Below are positions 50,625 to 63,408 of a stretch of 64,000 nucleotides of DNA, piece after piece (the stretch's first letter is position 1; the number at the start of each line of letters is the position of its first letter). A program made the position numbers and the translations under genes. The stretch is from NCBI GenBank assembly GCA_029339505.1, contig JAQISU010000096.1:6345001-6409000 (forward strand). Reading direction: 5' to 3'. This DNA is from Unio delphinus (lineage: Eukaryota > Mollusca > Bivalvia > Unionida > Unionidae). The notes below the pieces were generated by a model, which saw nothing but the letters and a program-made list of their open reading frames with translations, did not search any database and was not told the origin of the DNA.

Positions 50625-51870
50625 TATAGTGGCTATCTTAAAATCTTGGTGTTTCCACTCCTTTAGTGAGGATTGTTATATTGATTTTTACTGACTTTAC
50701 ATATTGTCCTAAATGATTATGGTGACAATCTGACATTCAGTGATGCTATCCTGTCTAACACTGCTCTTCTTGAACAATGGTCGTATTGATATTGACTTCC
50801 TATGAAATGTTGATGCTCCTAAATGAAATTGGTGCTGGTCTAATAAGCAACATGGCTGCTTCATGACTATCTTTAAAATTTTGGTATTGCTACTCTGATG
50901 ATTGTAATATAACTTTTAGCTCTATGTGTCTTCCACAAGAAGAGATTATAGGATAGCCTCTTGTCCATTGTCCATCTTTCACCACAGATATATTGTTACT
51001 ACTCCTCATAAAATACTTGGAGAACTGCCATGAAACTTTTTACACTAATTTATCTAGAGGTCTAATTAGTTCTAAATGAAATGATGCTGCCAGGATATCC
51101 ATTATGACATGCAGAGTCCATCTAGAAAATCTTGTTATCACTAATCCTCATATAAACATGCAATGTTTGCTTCTTATAATATCAAAGCTGGTCCTATGCT
51201 ATGGCTATCACAATAGCTTATTTGAAATCTTAAGAATACATGTACATATATGAGATGATTTCAACACTCATTAGTTAAAAAGAAGAAATGGTCTTATCGT
51301 GAGTTCTCAGAATTTTGGGGGTAATAGAAGACCATCAGTTCCTTTAAGGGGCTCTTTTTTATATAGGTGAAAAATATAAATAAAGATAGTAACCTCAGGT
51401 CCCTGAGACTAACATGGAATTTTCACGAAAAGACTTCTTCTGACATGTAGATGGTCCTATATTAAATTGGTATAGATCTGGAATCCAACATGGCAATGAC
51501 CTAGCTATCTTGAAAACCTTGTTATTTCTACTTTTTCTACTTGGAAGGTCTTATTAACATTGGGTTTTCACTTAAAGACTTGTATGACCTGCCTGTAAAT
51601 GGTATGGAATAATCATTGTGCCTTTTTTACATTGAAACATAGCTACCTTGGTGTCCTTGTTGAAAATAGCGTTATTACTCCTCATTTGTATCAGATGGGC
51701 ATAATGACATCAGGGTTTTACTGAAATACTTCTTATCAGACCTACTTGACCTTGCGGTCTCTCCAAGGTCACTGCTTGTATTATACTTCATCCAGACTAT
51801 AAGCATAGTAACTTGTAAAAATGAATTTTGACAGGTTTTGTATTTCACTACTTTAATAAACAAGGCTGAT
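50625..51870. repeat. dispersed repeat R2
   Basis: Recurring ctatcttgaaaa, actcctcataaaatactt, ggagaactgccatgaaactt and gggttttcac phrases as at 21.3-22.6 kb. Confidence 0.5.
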
Positions 51871-52593
51871 ATTGATTCAGAATCAGTTAACTTGGTGAAG
51901 ACAACAAGTAATGGAATGGATTTTTATGAAACATTTGAAGATTAGACACTCTTGGAAAGATGGATGTTAACATGTTTTTCACCAGAAGTGCAGAAAGTTC
52001 CTCTTTTTACAGTAGTTGCTATGACTGATTGTTTTTCTATAATAACATAAATACAGGTATCAAAATCAGGAAATCTTGTGTGATTGAAGCATACCAATAA
52101 AATTTCCAAAGAATCTAAGGGTCTGTTATTTAATAGAATATAGAAAACTTAAAATTAGGAGATGTTGGTGTATGAATATGCATAGGAAAATCCTATGTAC
52201 ACAAACTGATGTTGATCAGAGGTTTAGATGACTATATTTATCTGCTGAAGACAATGATGTAAATAACAAACTTTCCAAATGAGGACAATCTGTATTAATT
52301 ATCTGTGAAAGATTGCAAGTTAATCAGGGAGATTTATTGTTCAATAAAATTATGGTTATAAAATAAAGACTAAGTTAATAAACTGTACTAGATTAAGTTA
52401 ATAACCTTTGAACCATAAAAGCATATAACACAATCTTATTTGTATGACTGGTCTTAGCATTAGAGGACAGGGTGCATATTTGATGTGCTCAAGAATTTGT
52501 ATCTACATTGGGGAGGGGGGGGGGGCCTTCCAGAGCCTCTTTACAAGAACATGACTTTATTGAACTAGTACTAGTAGAAGTCTGCTGTAATAT
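51871..52593. other. intron stretch, nothing recognised
   Basis: No exon or element seen. A G-homopolymer lies near 52,510-52,525. Confidence 0.5.
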
Positions 52594-52808
52594 ACTATAT
52601 ATACTCACTTATAAGTGGAGAACAACTATAAACTGCACAGACCTAGATTTGCTGTCATGTAATGAGCTGATAGATCTAGATCTAAGCAGTTTGTTCTGAG
52701 TAATCAGTAAAACAAACAGCATAGACCCTGAGCTGCTAGTGCATTATGCTATGGCAGATCAGGGTTTGTGTTTTTAGCTGTTGGATTCGACTTATAAAGC
52801 GAGTATAA
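52594..52808. mobile_element. foldback MITE with TATACTC-type ends
   Basis: Ends tatatatactcacttataag and, inverted, cttataaagcgagtata. The interior (catagaccctgagctgctag) is shared with copies near 59.6 and 62.6 kb. Confidence 0.7.
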
Positions 52809-53981
52809 CAGTACCATGGACAAGATACCTATCAGTGTTTTTCACTTGCTGATGGTCACCTTTCAATCAGTGTCAGATTATCCCATCTGTTGTAAAATTC
52901 TGTTAAACCTAAGGTCTCGGGTATTAATCTTACCTGGACAAGCCCAGGTCATTTGCTGTTGTGTGCCCATAAGCAAAGCACTTTATTCATGTTCCTTCAG
53001 CACTAAATACTCATCTATGTGGTGCTGATTTGTCATTGAACAGTATCCCACCCATGTCATTCAGTCTCTACTTAGATTGAATCCATCATATTTCCATATA
53101 TCAACCCCACGTAAATGTCCAGATTGTTTCTATTCCATTAGTGCTCTTAAGGAAGGGTTCCTCTTCTTTTGATTTGTACTGTTACTATGAAAGTTAAAAA
53201 TGATTTTAGATGATCTGTTTATAGAGTTCCAACTGAATGATAGTTGAAATGACATATTATAGTATGATAATATGGTTGTCTTTTATTTCTGTTTTGCGTG
53301 ATTTTGAAGAAAGCAAAGTTAATTATTCATTATTTTGATATTATTCGGTGATTTATTTTTGCAGATTGCTAGGTTTTTCTTCATGTATTATACTGTAACA
53401 GTAAGAAGTCTGTGCATATGACGTGACCTTTACCTGCAGAGTCTTGATTTCTTACTTTAAAGTTATCACATTTTTATATCAGTAAGGATTTATTTGCTAA
53501 AGAGTCCTAAATTTCAATTTTCTTTCAGATAATCCAACCAAAGAAATTCTTTATTGTTTCTTGAGCTTTGCATGTTGAAAATAACATTGGTACACCTTTA
53601 ACATTAACAATTGTTTTCTTTTGAAGGATTGTTTACAATATTTATTTAATTTAGGTGTCCTTTTCAGCTTTTTTCAAAATTGTGAGTGACTATTTAGTTA
53701 TTAAATATATTTTACAAGGTTTAAGTTTTTGGGATGTGACAACTTTACATGTTATGCTTTCAGCTATCAATGTGTACCATTTGGAGATGTTAATAATGAG
53801 GATAACTACATGTACATACATTTGATCTTTAAAACTATGACAAATTACTTAACTGTCAATGATTTTTTTTTCTTTCTGGTTATCATTTATCCATTAGCTA
53901 AGTTTGGGTATTCAGTGTACTCAAAACAGCGCCATCTATGTTCTCTGCCACCACAATATTACAATAATATATTACTCTATG
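52809..53981. other. intron stretch, nothing recognised
   Basis: No exon or element recognised. Confidence 0.5.
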
Positions 53982-53986
53982 TGAAG

Positions 53987-54826
53987 TGTTAAGGCTTTAA
54001 AAAACAGTAACACAGAAAAAAGTGAAAACATCAAGCTTTGTCAAATTTAACAAATAATTTATTTCCTTGGAAAAAGATTATAAAAATGGAGAGAAAAAAT
54101 ATCATTTTAAGAATCAAATCCAAAAATAATTCAAGAATAATATGTGAATTAAATTACAGAAGTCCTAGTAATGAAATGTTCTAATAGATTCAAGTTTGAT
54201 TCATGCTGAATAATCCAAGATGGAAGATGATGATGATATATGCTGAAGTCTGTTTTGTACTTATCTTTAATTCCTTGTAGAACACACAATAATTAACACT
54301 CTGGGTGTTATAAATCCAAATAAAAGTTTGATAAACTGTCTTTGTCTAAGAATTTCTATTTGAGCACATCAAATATTTCCATAGATGCGAATTATTCCTT
54401 TAAAATCCAAGTGAACTGAAAAAAAGTTAACATGTATTCAAAAACTGGCTACAATGAAAGAAAATGACTTAATGTCAGATGTTACAAAAACCCCAAACTA
54501 GCTGATAGCTAAAGCAAAAATCATATCATATTCTAAAATGCAGTTTCGAAAAAATCCACAAATTGTTTACTTCCCATATTGACCTTGACAACAACCAATC
54601 ATTTTAAAATAAAACCTGTTTACGTGGTTTTGACTAACTTTGTATCAGGATCAGGATCTAGGTCAACATTCCTTATTTACCAAAGAATAATTCAGGCCAA
54701 ACAAACTTCTAGACAAACATCATCTCCAGTGAATAAATTTACAATACAATAGCATGTATTGAAAAATAAAAAAGAATTAATAATTGACAAATGATTGAAT
54801 ATATATTAAATCAGATATACATAACA
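53987..54826. mobile_element. second solo LTR, related to 6425-7270
   Basis: Begins TGTTAAGGCTTT, ends ACATAACA, and is collinear with the LTR at 6425-7270 (aacacag near the start, tgttctaatag then gattcaagtttgattc in the middle). Length is about 840 bp. The target duplication is not certain: ctatg before a start at 53,982 resembles ctata after the end. No retroelement coding is attached. Confidence 0.75.
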
Positions 54827-56239
54827 CTATAGGTGTTGAAGGTTATCTCTGATTTATGGTAATGGTTACTAAGATGAGTTTGTATTTCCAAGTGTTACAG
54901 GTTGTCAGTATCACATGCTTTAAGGTGTTAACTTTCTGTGCACAAAACACCTTGACAGAATGTTTCATTTTGTCTGCTACCAGCATATAATCAGGCTCAG
55001 CCATCAGTGATGAAAAACAGAGCAGTGATTTGCAAAATTGAAACTATATCCTTTTAGAGTATGATGTTACCAAATGTTCTCATGTTAACATCCAGTTTGA
55101 AAGGTTTAGTATATGGTTAAAAAGAAAAACAACTGTCTGCATGATTGGTAAAGCAACCATATATATATACCATGTAATGTACGGCATACCCAATTATCAT
55201 CAGCTTAGCTGTTTTGTTGTGATGCAACATATGAAAATCATCCATACTGAAAGAAAAGAATAAACATGAAGAAAGCCATCTAAATGGTCCATGTCAGCGG
55301 AGACTTGGAACTAGATTACTTGGCAGCACAATTAAGTTAAAATGGAAAGACAGCAGCCTTGGAGGAGCACCTAAATTAGAACAAATACAGTAGTTTGATA
55401 GTTGATACGACAGGTACAAAGAAAGAAACTGAAGAATATGACCAAATTTTGTCAACAATATGATCAAATTTTCTCATTAATATCACTAAATTTTCCAACT
55501 GTGTTATACAAAATAATAATTTACAGTATTATTTGCCATTATGAGTTTGTAATCGTCAAAAAAGAACAAAACATAAATGAATTTTAGTCTTTGTTGTTGT
55601 AGAACTCCTTTAAATGACATATTGTCTGATGACCATTTGTGATAGCTGTTTACCTTGTTATTATATTATTATAATCAAACCATCTCTTTTTCTCTCTCTC
55701 ATTCTGCCCAATGATTCTCACATAACCTATTTACCTTACTTTGCACAATACAGTATATAGATTATAAAGAATATTTTTTAAGTGATATAATAAATTGGTG
55801 CTGGATGTGTAGGAGACACAAACAATTTCAAAGGGACCAAGAAGAATACTGCATAGTACTTCCAGCAAAAGACTTTATTTATGTTTTATTTCATTTAAGT
55901 ATCACCAAATGTCATTTTCTCAATGTATATCCACAATAATTGAGTGATTCCTTAAACTTTATTAATTTTAGGCAAGCGTTATGTTTACCCACTTTCATAT
56001 TCATAAAATGTTCAACACATGAAAAATCAAAACACTCGTGATGCATATGTACACATTACTTCATATGCAGTGAGGCTGAAAGTGAAGAACACTCATAGTT
56101 CAGCAAGTGGTCAGATAAAGTTCTTGATGGACATAGATTTCTTTGCATTTTTTGTGCACATCTAACTGCAGGGTCGAGTAATCTTTCTTTGTATGGCACT
56201 TCATCTGTTGTGATTCATGCATCATTCATCATGCTTCCT
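54827..56239. other. intron stretch, nothing recognised
   Basis: AT-rich intron without recognised features. Confidence 0.5.
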
Positions 56240-57010
56240 TCAATTGTTGTTATTTTTAACTCGTCTCAAATACTACTGGACCAAGTTTGACCATACTTGG
56301 CTGAGAGCATTCTGGATTGAAGGGCTTTCAGATTTTTATACTTCATGCTGATCCACTGTGAAATACAGCTGCTATTACTAAATATATAAAAACTTGGAAG
56401 TTTATACAAAATAGTTCAAATCATCTTCAAATATGGCTACCATTGCTAAAAACAGAAAAACCAGTCCATTATTTATCAGCAATTACTATTTTTAACTCAA
56501 GGTCAACTTGGCACAGAGTATCCCAGCTTTAGGGTATTTCATGTTTGTACAAATTATGCTGATCCACCTATAAATTTGGCTGCCATTAATAAAACAATAA
56601 AAACCTTTAAATGACTGCTTCTGTAAAACCACTGAACAAATCTTGATCACATTTGATAATAAGCATTCTGATATGAAAACCATTAAAATTTATATAAAAG
56701 ATGCCAATTTTCCAATGTTTCTCAAAATATTTTTTTTTCCAATGTGAAAGGACTTGTTCTTCAAAACTACTCAATAGAATTTAAGTGACCTTGAAAGAAA
56801 GTATCCTGGCATGCAGACCTTTCCAATATGGCCATCATTGCTAAAAAATTGAAATACGTTTAAATGACATACTGTATTCACATCAGTTGATCTAAGAATT
56901 TAACCCAATTTGACATAAAATGTCCTGATATTGAGGGCTTGCAATCTTTTTACATATGATACTGATTCACAACAAATATGGCCATTGGTGCTAACATACC
57001 TATCAGTGAA
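56240..57010. repeat. dispersed repeat R1
   Basis: Phrases ttggctgagagcattctgga, ccattgctaaaaacagaaa, acctttaaatgactgctt and tgacataaaatgtcctgata link it to 31.8 and 48.1 kb. Confidence 0.55.
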
Positions 57011-58177
57011 TGCACTGTTTCTCCCTGTGACACAGCTTTTCCCCCCAGGATGTGCTCTTTTCTCATATTCTGGTCAGCAGTGGTCACTTTGCACAATATT
57101 TAAAAGTTAGTCTTAAGTAAACAAGCAGGAAAGCCAGTGTGACTAATTAACAGTTAATCCTTATCATTGCAATTATTTTGTGATATGGACTGGCCCTCTG
57201 ACACAGATCAAAGGAAACATTCTACAGTGTGTGTTACCAGTATGTAAGCACCAGCAGTTGATTAGCAAATGATGCCCTATTATTGTTGCAACAAAAGGTG
57301 CCTAAATGCATAGTCTGGTGTTATCATACATACAGCAACTATTTTCCCTTCATTTTATACCCCACCTTATAGGTGGTAATGTCAACACATGAGGCATTTC
57401 ACATTGTATACTATAAAACATATTTATTCAAAATCAGTATTTTGAGGACATACATGCTGTATGATATGTATTTTCATTCTTTCTGTATATTTTATGACAG
57501 AAACTAACATTTGTATATAAGGTACAGTAATGTCAGGTGTGTACTTGGGTAAGATTCTTTTAATGGGAATGGATGTACAGGATATGGAGCAACAGCAATT
57601 ACAGCAATCATTCTTAAGATTGAAATTAATTGGTGACAATTTTATTGTTGTGCTTTATGTTTTGGTCTGGTTTATTTTCTGATTTTCATATTGTTGTAGA
57701 GGTAAAATAATTTGATAAAAAATTGTGAATAATATTTAAATTTAAAATTCTATTTAGTAAAGAAGTGAACTCTTTGTAGTGTCATACTTATTTTATCAAC
57801 ACTCTTCATAGGTGATAAAAATAATTGTGGCTTCTGTGGATTGCGTATGATATATCTATTTATGTAGGTTTTCTTAGGAGAAATGAAAATGGACAGACAT
57901 AATGTAAAAATTGTTAGTGTGTTTTGCAAAAATCAGGAAATAATATGAAATGGGAAGGTTCACATGGAATAACCCCAAAACATCTGGAGGTGTTTTCTCC
58001 AGTCATGAGAGTTGACAGGTATGTGCTAAATACAGAAAAACATTCAAATGACTTCTTATGAAAAACTGCTTTTGAGAATTTGACTAAACTGATTTCAGTC
58101 TAGTAAAACCTGAATTAACATTATTAAAAAGTTTCACATCATTATAATAATTCTCATCCACATTTGTCATTACTGTT

Positions 58178-58180
<3 letters not shown>
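57011..58180. other. intron stretch, nothing recognised
   Basis: No exon or element recognised. Confidence 0.5.
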
Positions 58181-58218
<38 letters not shown>

Positions 58219-58280
58219 TACAACTGCCACCAGTACCTACACCACCATCATCATTATTATCATCATCATCATCATCATCT
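58181..58280. repeat. (ATC)n microsatellites
   Basis: Two ATC/TCA runs (58,181-58,219 and 58,247-58,280) separated by about 30 bp, 170 bp before the exon at 58,452. Confidence 0.93.
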
Positions 58281-58451
58281 TTGTAATAATTACTATGGTT
58301 TACATTATAGAGTCAACAGTAACAGTAACCAGAATGATTCCTAACTCTTCTTGTCATTATCATTGCCCAGTTCCTTCCCCACTTCCTCTTCTATTACTAC
58401 CACCACTATAAACTAAATTAATCTCAGTTTTTTTTTTTTAATTTTTGGCAG

Positions 58452-58514
58452 GTAAAACAGAATTCCAGTCACGTCACAAATTCAAAGAGTCATTAACAAA
58501 AGATGACATAGAGA
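58452..58514 (+). CDS. EFCAB7: EFCAB7 linker exon after the duplicated block
   Basis: A 63-nt, phase 1-1 exon. The acceptor has a long T-tract (ttttttttttaatttttggcag) and the donor is gtaagt. It encodes KTEFQSRHKFKESLTKDDIE. An 11.7-kb intron full of repeats precedes it. Confidence 0.8.
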
Positions 58515-59290
58515 GTAAGTTAAACTTGTAGCTTTGTTTCTTTTTTTTCTTCTGAGTTTACTTGCAATGTTTGTCTGTCCAGCCAGCTTCATTCTTTCTT
58601 GCAATCATCCTACTTGTACAGTGGGTACAGCTTGCTTTATCTTTTTCACACTTCACTTGCATCGATGGCCTTACTTGACAGAAGGGCAACAATCAGCATA
58701 TAAGACACCAAGTGCCTTCCAAAGACAGCAAGAAACATTCTCTTTATTTTGGCCATGGTCAAACAAAGAGGTATTCATAAACATGACTGTGATCTCCGCT
58801 ATTGGAATGTAGTGATGTTGCACAGATTGTTAACTGGTGTTTATATTAATTTGACTAATTATGATAAATGAAGAAAATGATGTTCAACTAATGTCATCTT
58901 GCATAAACCAGGTCAGTTTTGTGTAAAAAGTTAAAAGCTTGATATATTGGGAAAGCCTTACTGTTTTACTTGTTAACACATGTATTTACCACAGTAAGGC
59001 ATTTTTCTTAACATATTTGTATCTGACGATGATATAAAATTCACTTTGCTATTGTAATGCACTGTATGCTTACCTTGTAATTTTGTAATTTCATTCTGTT
59101 TCTTTGCTTAAATTAGTTTTCTTTAAAAGCTTTTTATCATTTAACATAATCTTTAGTATTTATGTTACCATCTTTAGTTTTATTTTGACTGACAATGGAC
59201 CTTATTCTAAATGTCTTTTTTTGTCTTTTATATAGATCCTAGCACATTTCTTCTATTTTATTTACTAACTTTCATCTGTTCTGAATAAAG

Positions 59291-59479
59291 AAACAAAACC
59301 AGAAGAACAAGAGAATAAAATGGACGCTGGAGAGGAAATTGCAGAGGAAAACCATGGGTCCAGAGTTACCCTTAAAATGGAGAAAAGCCCTCGGCCTGTG
59401 CCAAGAAAAGAGTCAGTTTCTAAGGCAGTCTCAATAGGGGAAATGGGCTCCAAAACTTTACTAACAAATTCCCTTAAAT
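59291..59479 (+). CDS. EFCAB7: EFCAB7 linker exon with SPRPVPRK motif
   Basis: A 189-nt, phase 1-1 exon with donor gtaagc. The acceptor is weak (ctgaataaag), but its AG fits the phase. It encodes an acidic start (TKPEEQENKMDAGEEIAEEN) and then MEKSPRPVPRKESVSKAVS and GEMGSKTLL. In vertebrate EFCAB7 a comparable Ser/Pro-Val-Pro-Lys segment follows the EF-hand region, so this exon probably re-joins the ancestral linker beyond the duplicated insert. Confidence 0.8.
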
Positions 59480-59609
59480 GTAAGCACATCTCACATTTAT
59501 TAACATTCATCAAGGCTCTACTGGATGGTGGTTGTTTTTTAGGCTGTTTCTCACATTAGAAATTAATTCCTTGCAAAATGAATACACTTAAGATTCATAC
59601 TCTCTTATA

Positions 59610-59800
59610 AATCATGTTAAACTGCTAACAACATAGACCCTGGTCTGACATTGCATAATGAACCAATAGATCAAGGTCAATGTTTATTCTACTGATTACT
59701 CCAAGCAAATTGCATACACCCAGATCTGCCAGCATGTAAGTGACATTTAGCAGATCTGTGTTTGTGCAGTTTGCAATTGCACTTGACTTACAAGCATTTA
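59610..59800. mobile_element. diverged foldback MITE fragment
   Basis: Shares aacatagaccctgg and cagatct..gtttgtgcagttt phrases with the element at 52,594. Its ends are not clear. Confidence 0.45.
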
Positions 59801-60639
59801 TATTCATGATGCAGACATTTTTCCCATGTATGTGGGTAGGATAGAGAAAAGTAACCCAAGGTGATAAGACATCTGTGTAAGGAATGAAAAGTCTGTCAAT
59901 GCAAATCATACTGCCAGCACATATTGAGGAAAAAAATTCTTGCCTTCTTTATGCATTACTTTAAACAAGAACATTTGCAGAATATGAACGATTCATATGT
60001 CAAGAGGTGCAGCATTGTCACCAGGTGTATGACATCATAAAGGTAGTGCATGTGAATAGTTACTTCTTGGATGTCTTTTGATTTTCTCTCTGGTGGGCAT
60101 GAAAATGTTGTCCTTACCTTGGTATCTCCTTAAGGGCAGATTTCATGATGCTAGTCCTGCGTTAAGTCTGAGTGCAGTTTGGGAGGATTCCAGTTGCAGG
60201 TAATTGATAGGGCTTTCAATGAAGTAAGATTGGTAGTCACATACATTGTAAATTATTAAGTATAGGAGCAAAACTTGATACTTAATTACAAGTAGCAGCC
60301 ATTTATGGATTGTAAGGTTCAAACATTGACCACATGATATTGGGGAGAATAATTTGAACCCACCAAAAATCAGTAATTTCAACTTTGGATGTTTAGATGA
60401 GTCTTTGCAATTATGTCATTCCAATATTAGAATTGTTCTTGTCAGTGCCAATATTCTTAAACAACCTGATGTATAATTTCAAACATCTTTTACTATTTTA
60501 CCTTCTTAAAATATTTTGTCAAATTTCTCTTAGTTTTGATACTTTTTTTTTTCCTCAGCAAATTTTTATTTACTTTTGATTTTTGTTTGTACACTTACTC
60601 TATAACCTTATCTTCAATACGTGTACACAAAAGGAACAC

Positions 60640-61250
60640 ATTTGCTCTACACCTGCTTAAAGATCATACATGTTGTAGAATATATGTCTTATATTTGCTT
60701 GAAGACTGTACATGTTGTAGTGTTCATGCTCTATTCGTGCTTGAAAACTATACATGCTGTAGTATCCATGTCCATTATTGATTAAAGGTTGTAGATCTTG
60801 TCCAATCCACTTGGTACTTGTAGTCATTTTGTAAAGGTCAACTTACTGTAGCTGGCAGTATTTATTATTTTGCTGCCAGATCTCACTGAAGGTCAATATG
60901 TCCTTGTAGGGGCTGACTGAATATTCGGTTTAAAGTACCGGTAACTTGTTGATTATATGATTCTGTTACATGATTCTGTGTTTAGTAGCAACAGCTGATG
61001 GCTGTCCTTGAAGGTCAGTATGCTCTTTTTTGCTGGCTGCTCATTGAATTCAGAGTTACTTGTACATTATAGAATTCTGTGTTTAGCAGTGTTCTTTGGA
61101 GGTCAGTATGTCTTTAAAGGGCTGGCTCCTTTTTGAATTTGAAGCAAGTTGATATAAATTATACAGTTCTGTCTTTAGCAGTAGATAGCTGCTAGCTGAG
61201 CTTGAAGGTTAGTATGTCCTTGTAAGGATGGTTGAATGCAAAGTAACTTG
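60640..61250. repeat. two degenerate tandem arrays in intron
   Basis: At 60,650-60,790 about three units of roughly 50 bp (cttgaagactgtacatgttg). At 60,880-61,250 about four units of roughly 115 bp (gaaggtcagtatgtccttgt ... gattctgtgtttagcag). Confidence 0.6.
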
Positions 61251-61603
61251 TCTATTTCTTTATGCTTTCTAAATTATGCATGAATTGTTATTGTGTAAAG
61301 TTGTTATGTGACTTGAGTTTTTTGTTTAGCTAGTCCCAATTTGTTTTCAACAATATTGGTGTATGGTGCCATGTGACAGGCTTCCACCCAATGGACTCAC
61401 TTTGATTGTAATTACTTGAATTTAATTTTGCATTTTGTTCAAGGATTGAAGAAGTTGATTCATTCAAACAGTTTTATAGGTCAGTTACAATTCAGTTGTT
61501 TAAACAAATTAAACCTTGTCACATGTCCACCATATAACCTTGTTATGTGATTCACATGTATTTACTAGAAATAATTTATTATTTATTATGTATGCTGTTG
61601 CAG

Positions 61604-61645
61604 CTGCAGAGAATGTGACAGGCTCTCAGACCTCGTTAAGATCAG
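61604..61645 (+). CDS. EFCAB7: EFCAB7 short linker exon, last one seen
   Basis: A 42-nt, phase 1-1 exon between tatgctgttgcag and gtagat. It encodes AENVTGSQTSLRS. The GS..SLRS core again resembles exons A and B. No later exon could be recognised before the window ends. Confidence 0.7.
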
Positions 61646-61984
61646 GTAGATTTGACTTGTGTGGTTTGCTTTCATGCTTGTTTACATCTGCCGCATATGC
61701 AGAAGATAACTCTGATTGCAACACATTGACACTTGCATCTTTTTTAGCTAAATGAAAACAATATAGTAAAAAATTAATGCAACAAAACATGCTTGATACA
61801 GTGTATCACAAAATAAATTTATTCAACATTGTATGTACAGTTTAACATTGCACACTTAGATGTGCTCTCTTTGCTTCTCTGGAATACCACTAATCTTAAG
61901 ATTGCTTATTTGGAATGGTGCTACTAATCCTAAGATTGCTTCTCTGGAATGTGTGTATGTGATTGTGTGTGATTTGGATTTTTA

Positions 61985-62283
61985 GAGTAACTTTTTAAAA
62001 AGTTCAGTCATATTGCTAAATTGTTTACAGTTTGGCAGTTTATAGTGATGTCTAGTACAGAGGCACCATGCTGCAGGCATGTAGCATCATGCCCCACCCA
62101 GTCATATTATTCTGACACCAGGCCAACCACTCCTAACACTAACCTCTTAATGCAGAGTGCCAAACAAGGCAGCTGCAAGTATCATTTTTATAAGTCTTAA
62201 GTATGATTGGGTCGAATTCCATCCTATGACCTACTGCACCAGAAGCAGATGCTCTAACCACTTAGGCCACTAGAGTGGTTATC
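61985..62283 (-). mobile_element. tRNA-derived SINE, family A
   Basis: Minus-strand head tggcctaagtggttagagca (box A) and a mutated box B (ggaattcgaccc), followed by the usual body. It sits between two stretches of one tandem repeat. Confidence 0.88.
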
Positions 62284-62502
62284 TGGAATGCTACTAATCC
62301 CAAGATTTCAGATATATAGAGTGGTTATCTGGAATGCTACTAATCCCAAGATTTCAGATATATAGAGTGGTTATCTGGAATGCTACTAATCCCAAGATTT
62401 CAGATATATAGAGTGGTTATCTGGAATGCTACTAATCCCAAGATTTCAGATATATAGAGTGGTTATCTGGAATGCTACTAATCCCAAGATTTCAGATATA
62501 TG
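62274..62502 (+). repeat. 46-bp minisatellite, five copies
   Basis: Unit agagtggttatctggaatgc and then tactaatcccaagatttcag atatat. The first bases of the unit coincide with the SINE border. Older single units lie at 61,880-61,960 on the other side of the SINE. Confidence 0.93.
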
Positions 62503-62629
62503 GTGCAATGTTTTATGATACTCATGCTGCTTAATAATTTGACATGAAAAGTGTCAACTCTGGTCTGCAGGCATATTATGTGATCATAGATTTCAATCGA
62601 CACTGTTTGCACTTGGATGCATATATACT

Positions 62630-62797
62630 CACTCAACTGCAAATTGCATAGATCCAGCAGAGCTAGAAGATCTGGGTCTATGCAGATTTGTTAGAAATAA
62701 TGAGAAAACAAAATAGACCCAGACATACTGGTGCATTTGCAATGGCAGATCAAGGTCTATGCTGCTTGTAGTATGATTTATATGTGAGTATATGTGG
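62630..62797. mobile_element. foldback MITE with TATACTC-type ends
   Basis: Ends atatatactcactcaactgc and atttatatgtgagtatatgt. The interior (agatctgggtctatgcag, tagacccagacatactggtg) is itself partly palindromic. Confidence 0.72.
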
Positions 62798-63104
62798 TAT
62801 GTGTCAGACCCAGGATAAGTTACTTCAAACTCTTAATCAATTAAATTGCAATTACATTTGAAGATTTAAATGCAATTCCAAGTACAATTACTCACTTCTG
62901 GAACAAAGTATTTGATTAAATTACATTTCTTTTCAGAATATAATCTGTTGCTTCTTAGATAACTTTTGATCAAGGAATTTAATATCACCCATGTTTTGAA
63001 TGTTGTTTTTTTTATTTTAAGACAAAGTAACATGTCTATGTTTGTAATTAAACATATGCTGGGTAAGATATTCTGAATTGAAGTTTTTTTTTTCAATGCC
63101 TATT

Positions 63105-63408
63105 GAACACTGCTATAGTGGCCTAGTGGTTAAAGCATTCAACTTGGATGCCAGATCACAGGTTCAAAACATGGCCCAGTCATACCAAAGACTTTTACAA
63201 ATGGCGCTAACAGCTGCCTTGTTAGGTGCTCAGCATTAAGAGTATATTGTTAGGACTGGCCAGCCTGATGTCAGGATAACGTGTCTGGGTGGGACATCAT
63301 GCTATATGTCTGCAGCATGATGCGCCAGTGCTAGACATTGTTATAAACTGCCACAATGCAGACATCATATAAATATGACTTTAAAATTGTTAGAGCTATG
63401 GTAAAAAT

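Larger units (their letters stand above)
12154..61645 (+). other. EFCAB7: EFCAB7 orthologue gene locus (3' end outside window)
   Basis: A single plus-strand gene of at least 49 kb, assembled from exons whose GT-AG borders and phases join without a break. The first 143 residues match the known N-terminal layout of EFCAB7: the AAYLSVF helix, QQAGRNPTSRTISKYW, then paired EF-hands and FCNMVLSTTEECKRKSL. In vertebrates EFCAB7 forms a complex with IQCE that tethers EVC-EVC2 at the base of the primary cilium and promotes Hedgehog signalling. That role here is inferred from orthology only. The linker after residue 175 is enlarged by tandem exon duplication. The C-terminal region of the family is not in the window. 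Confidence 0.88.
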
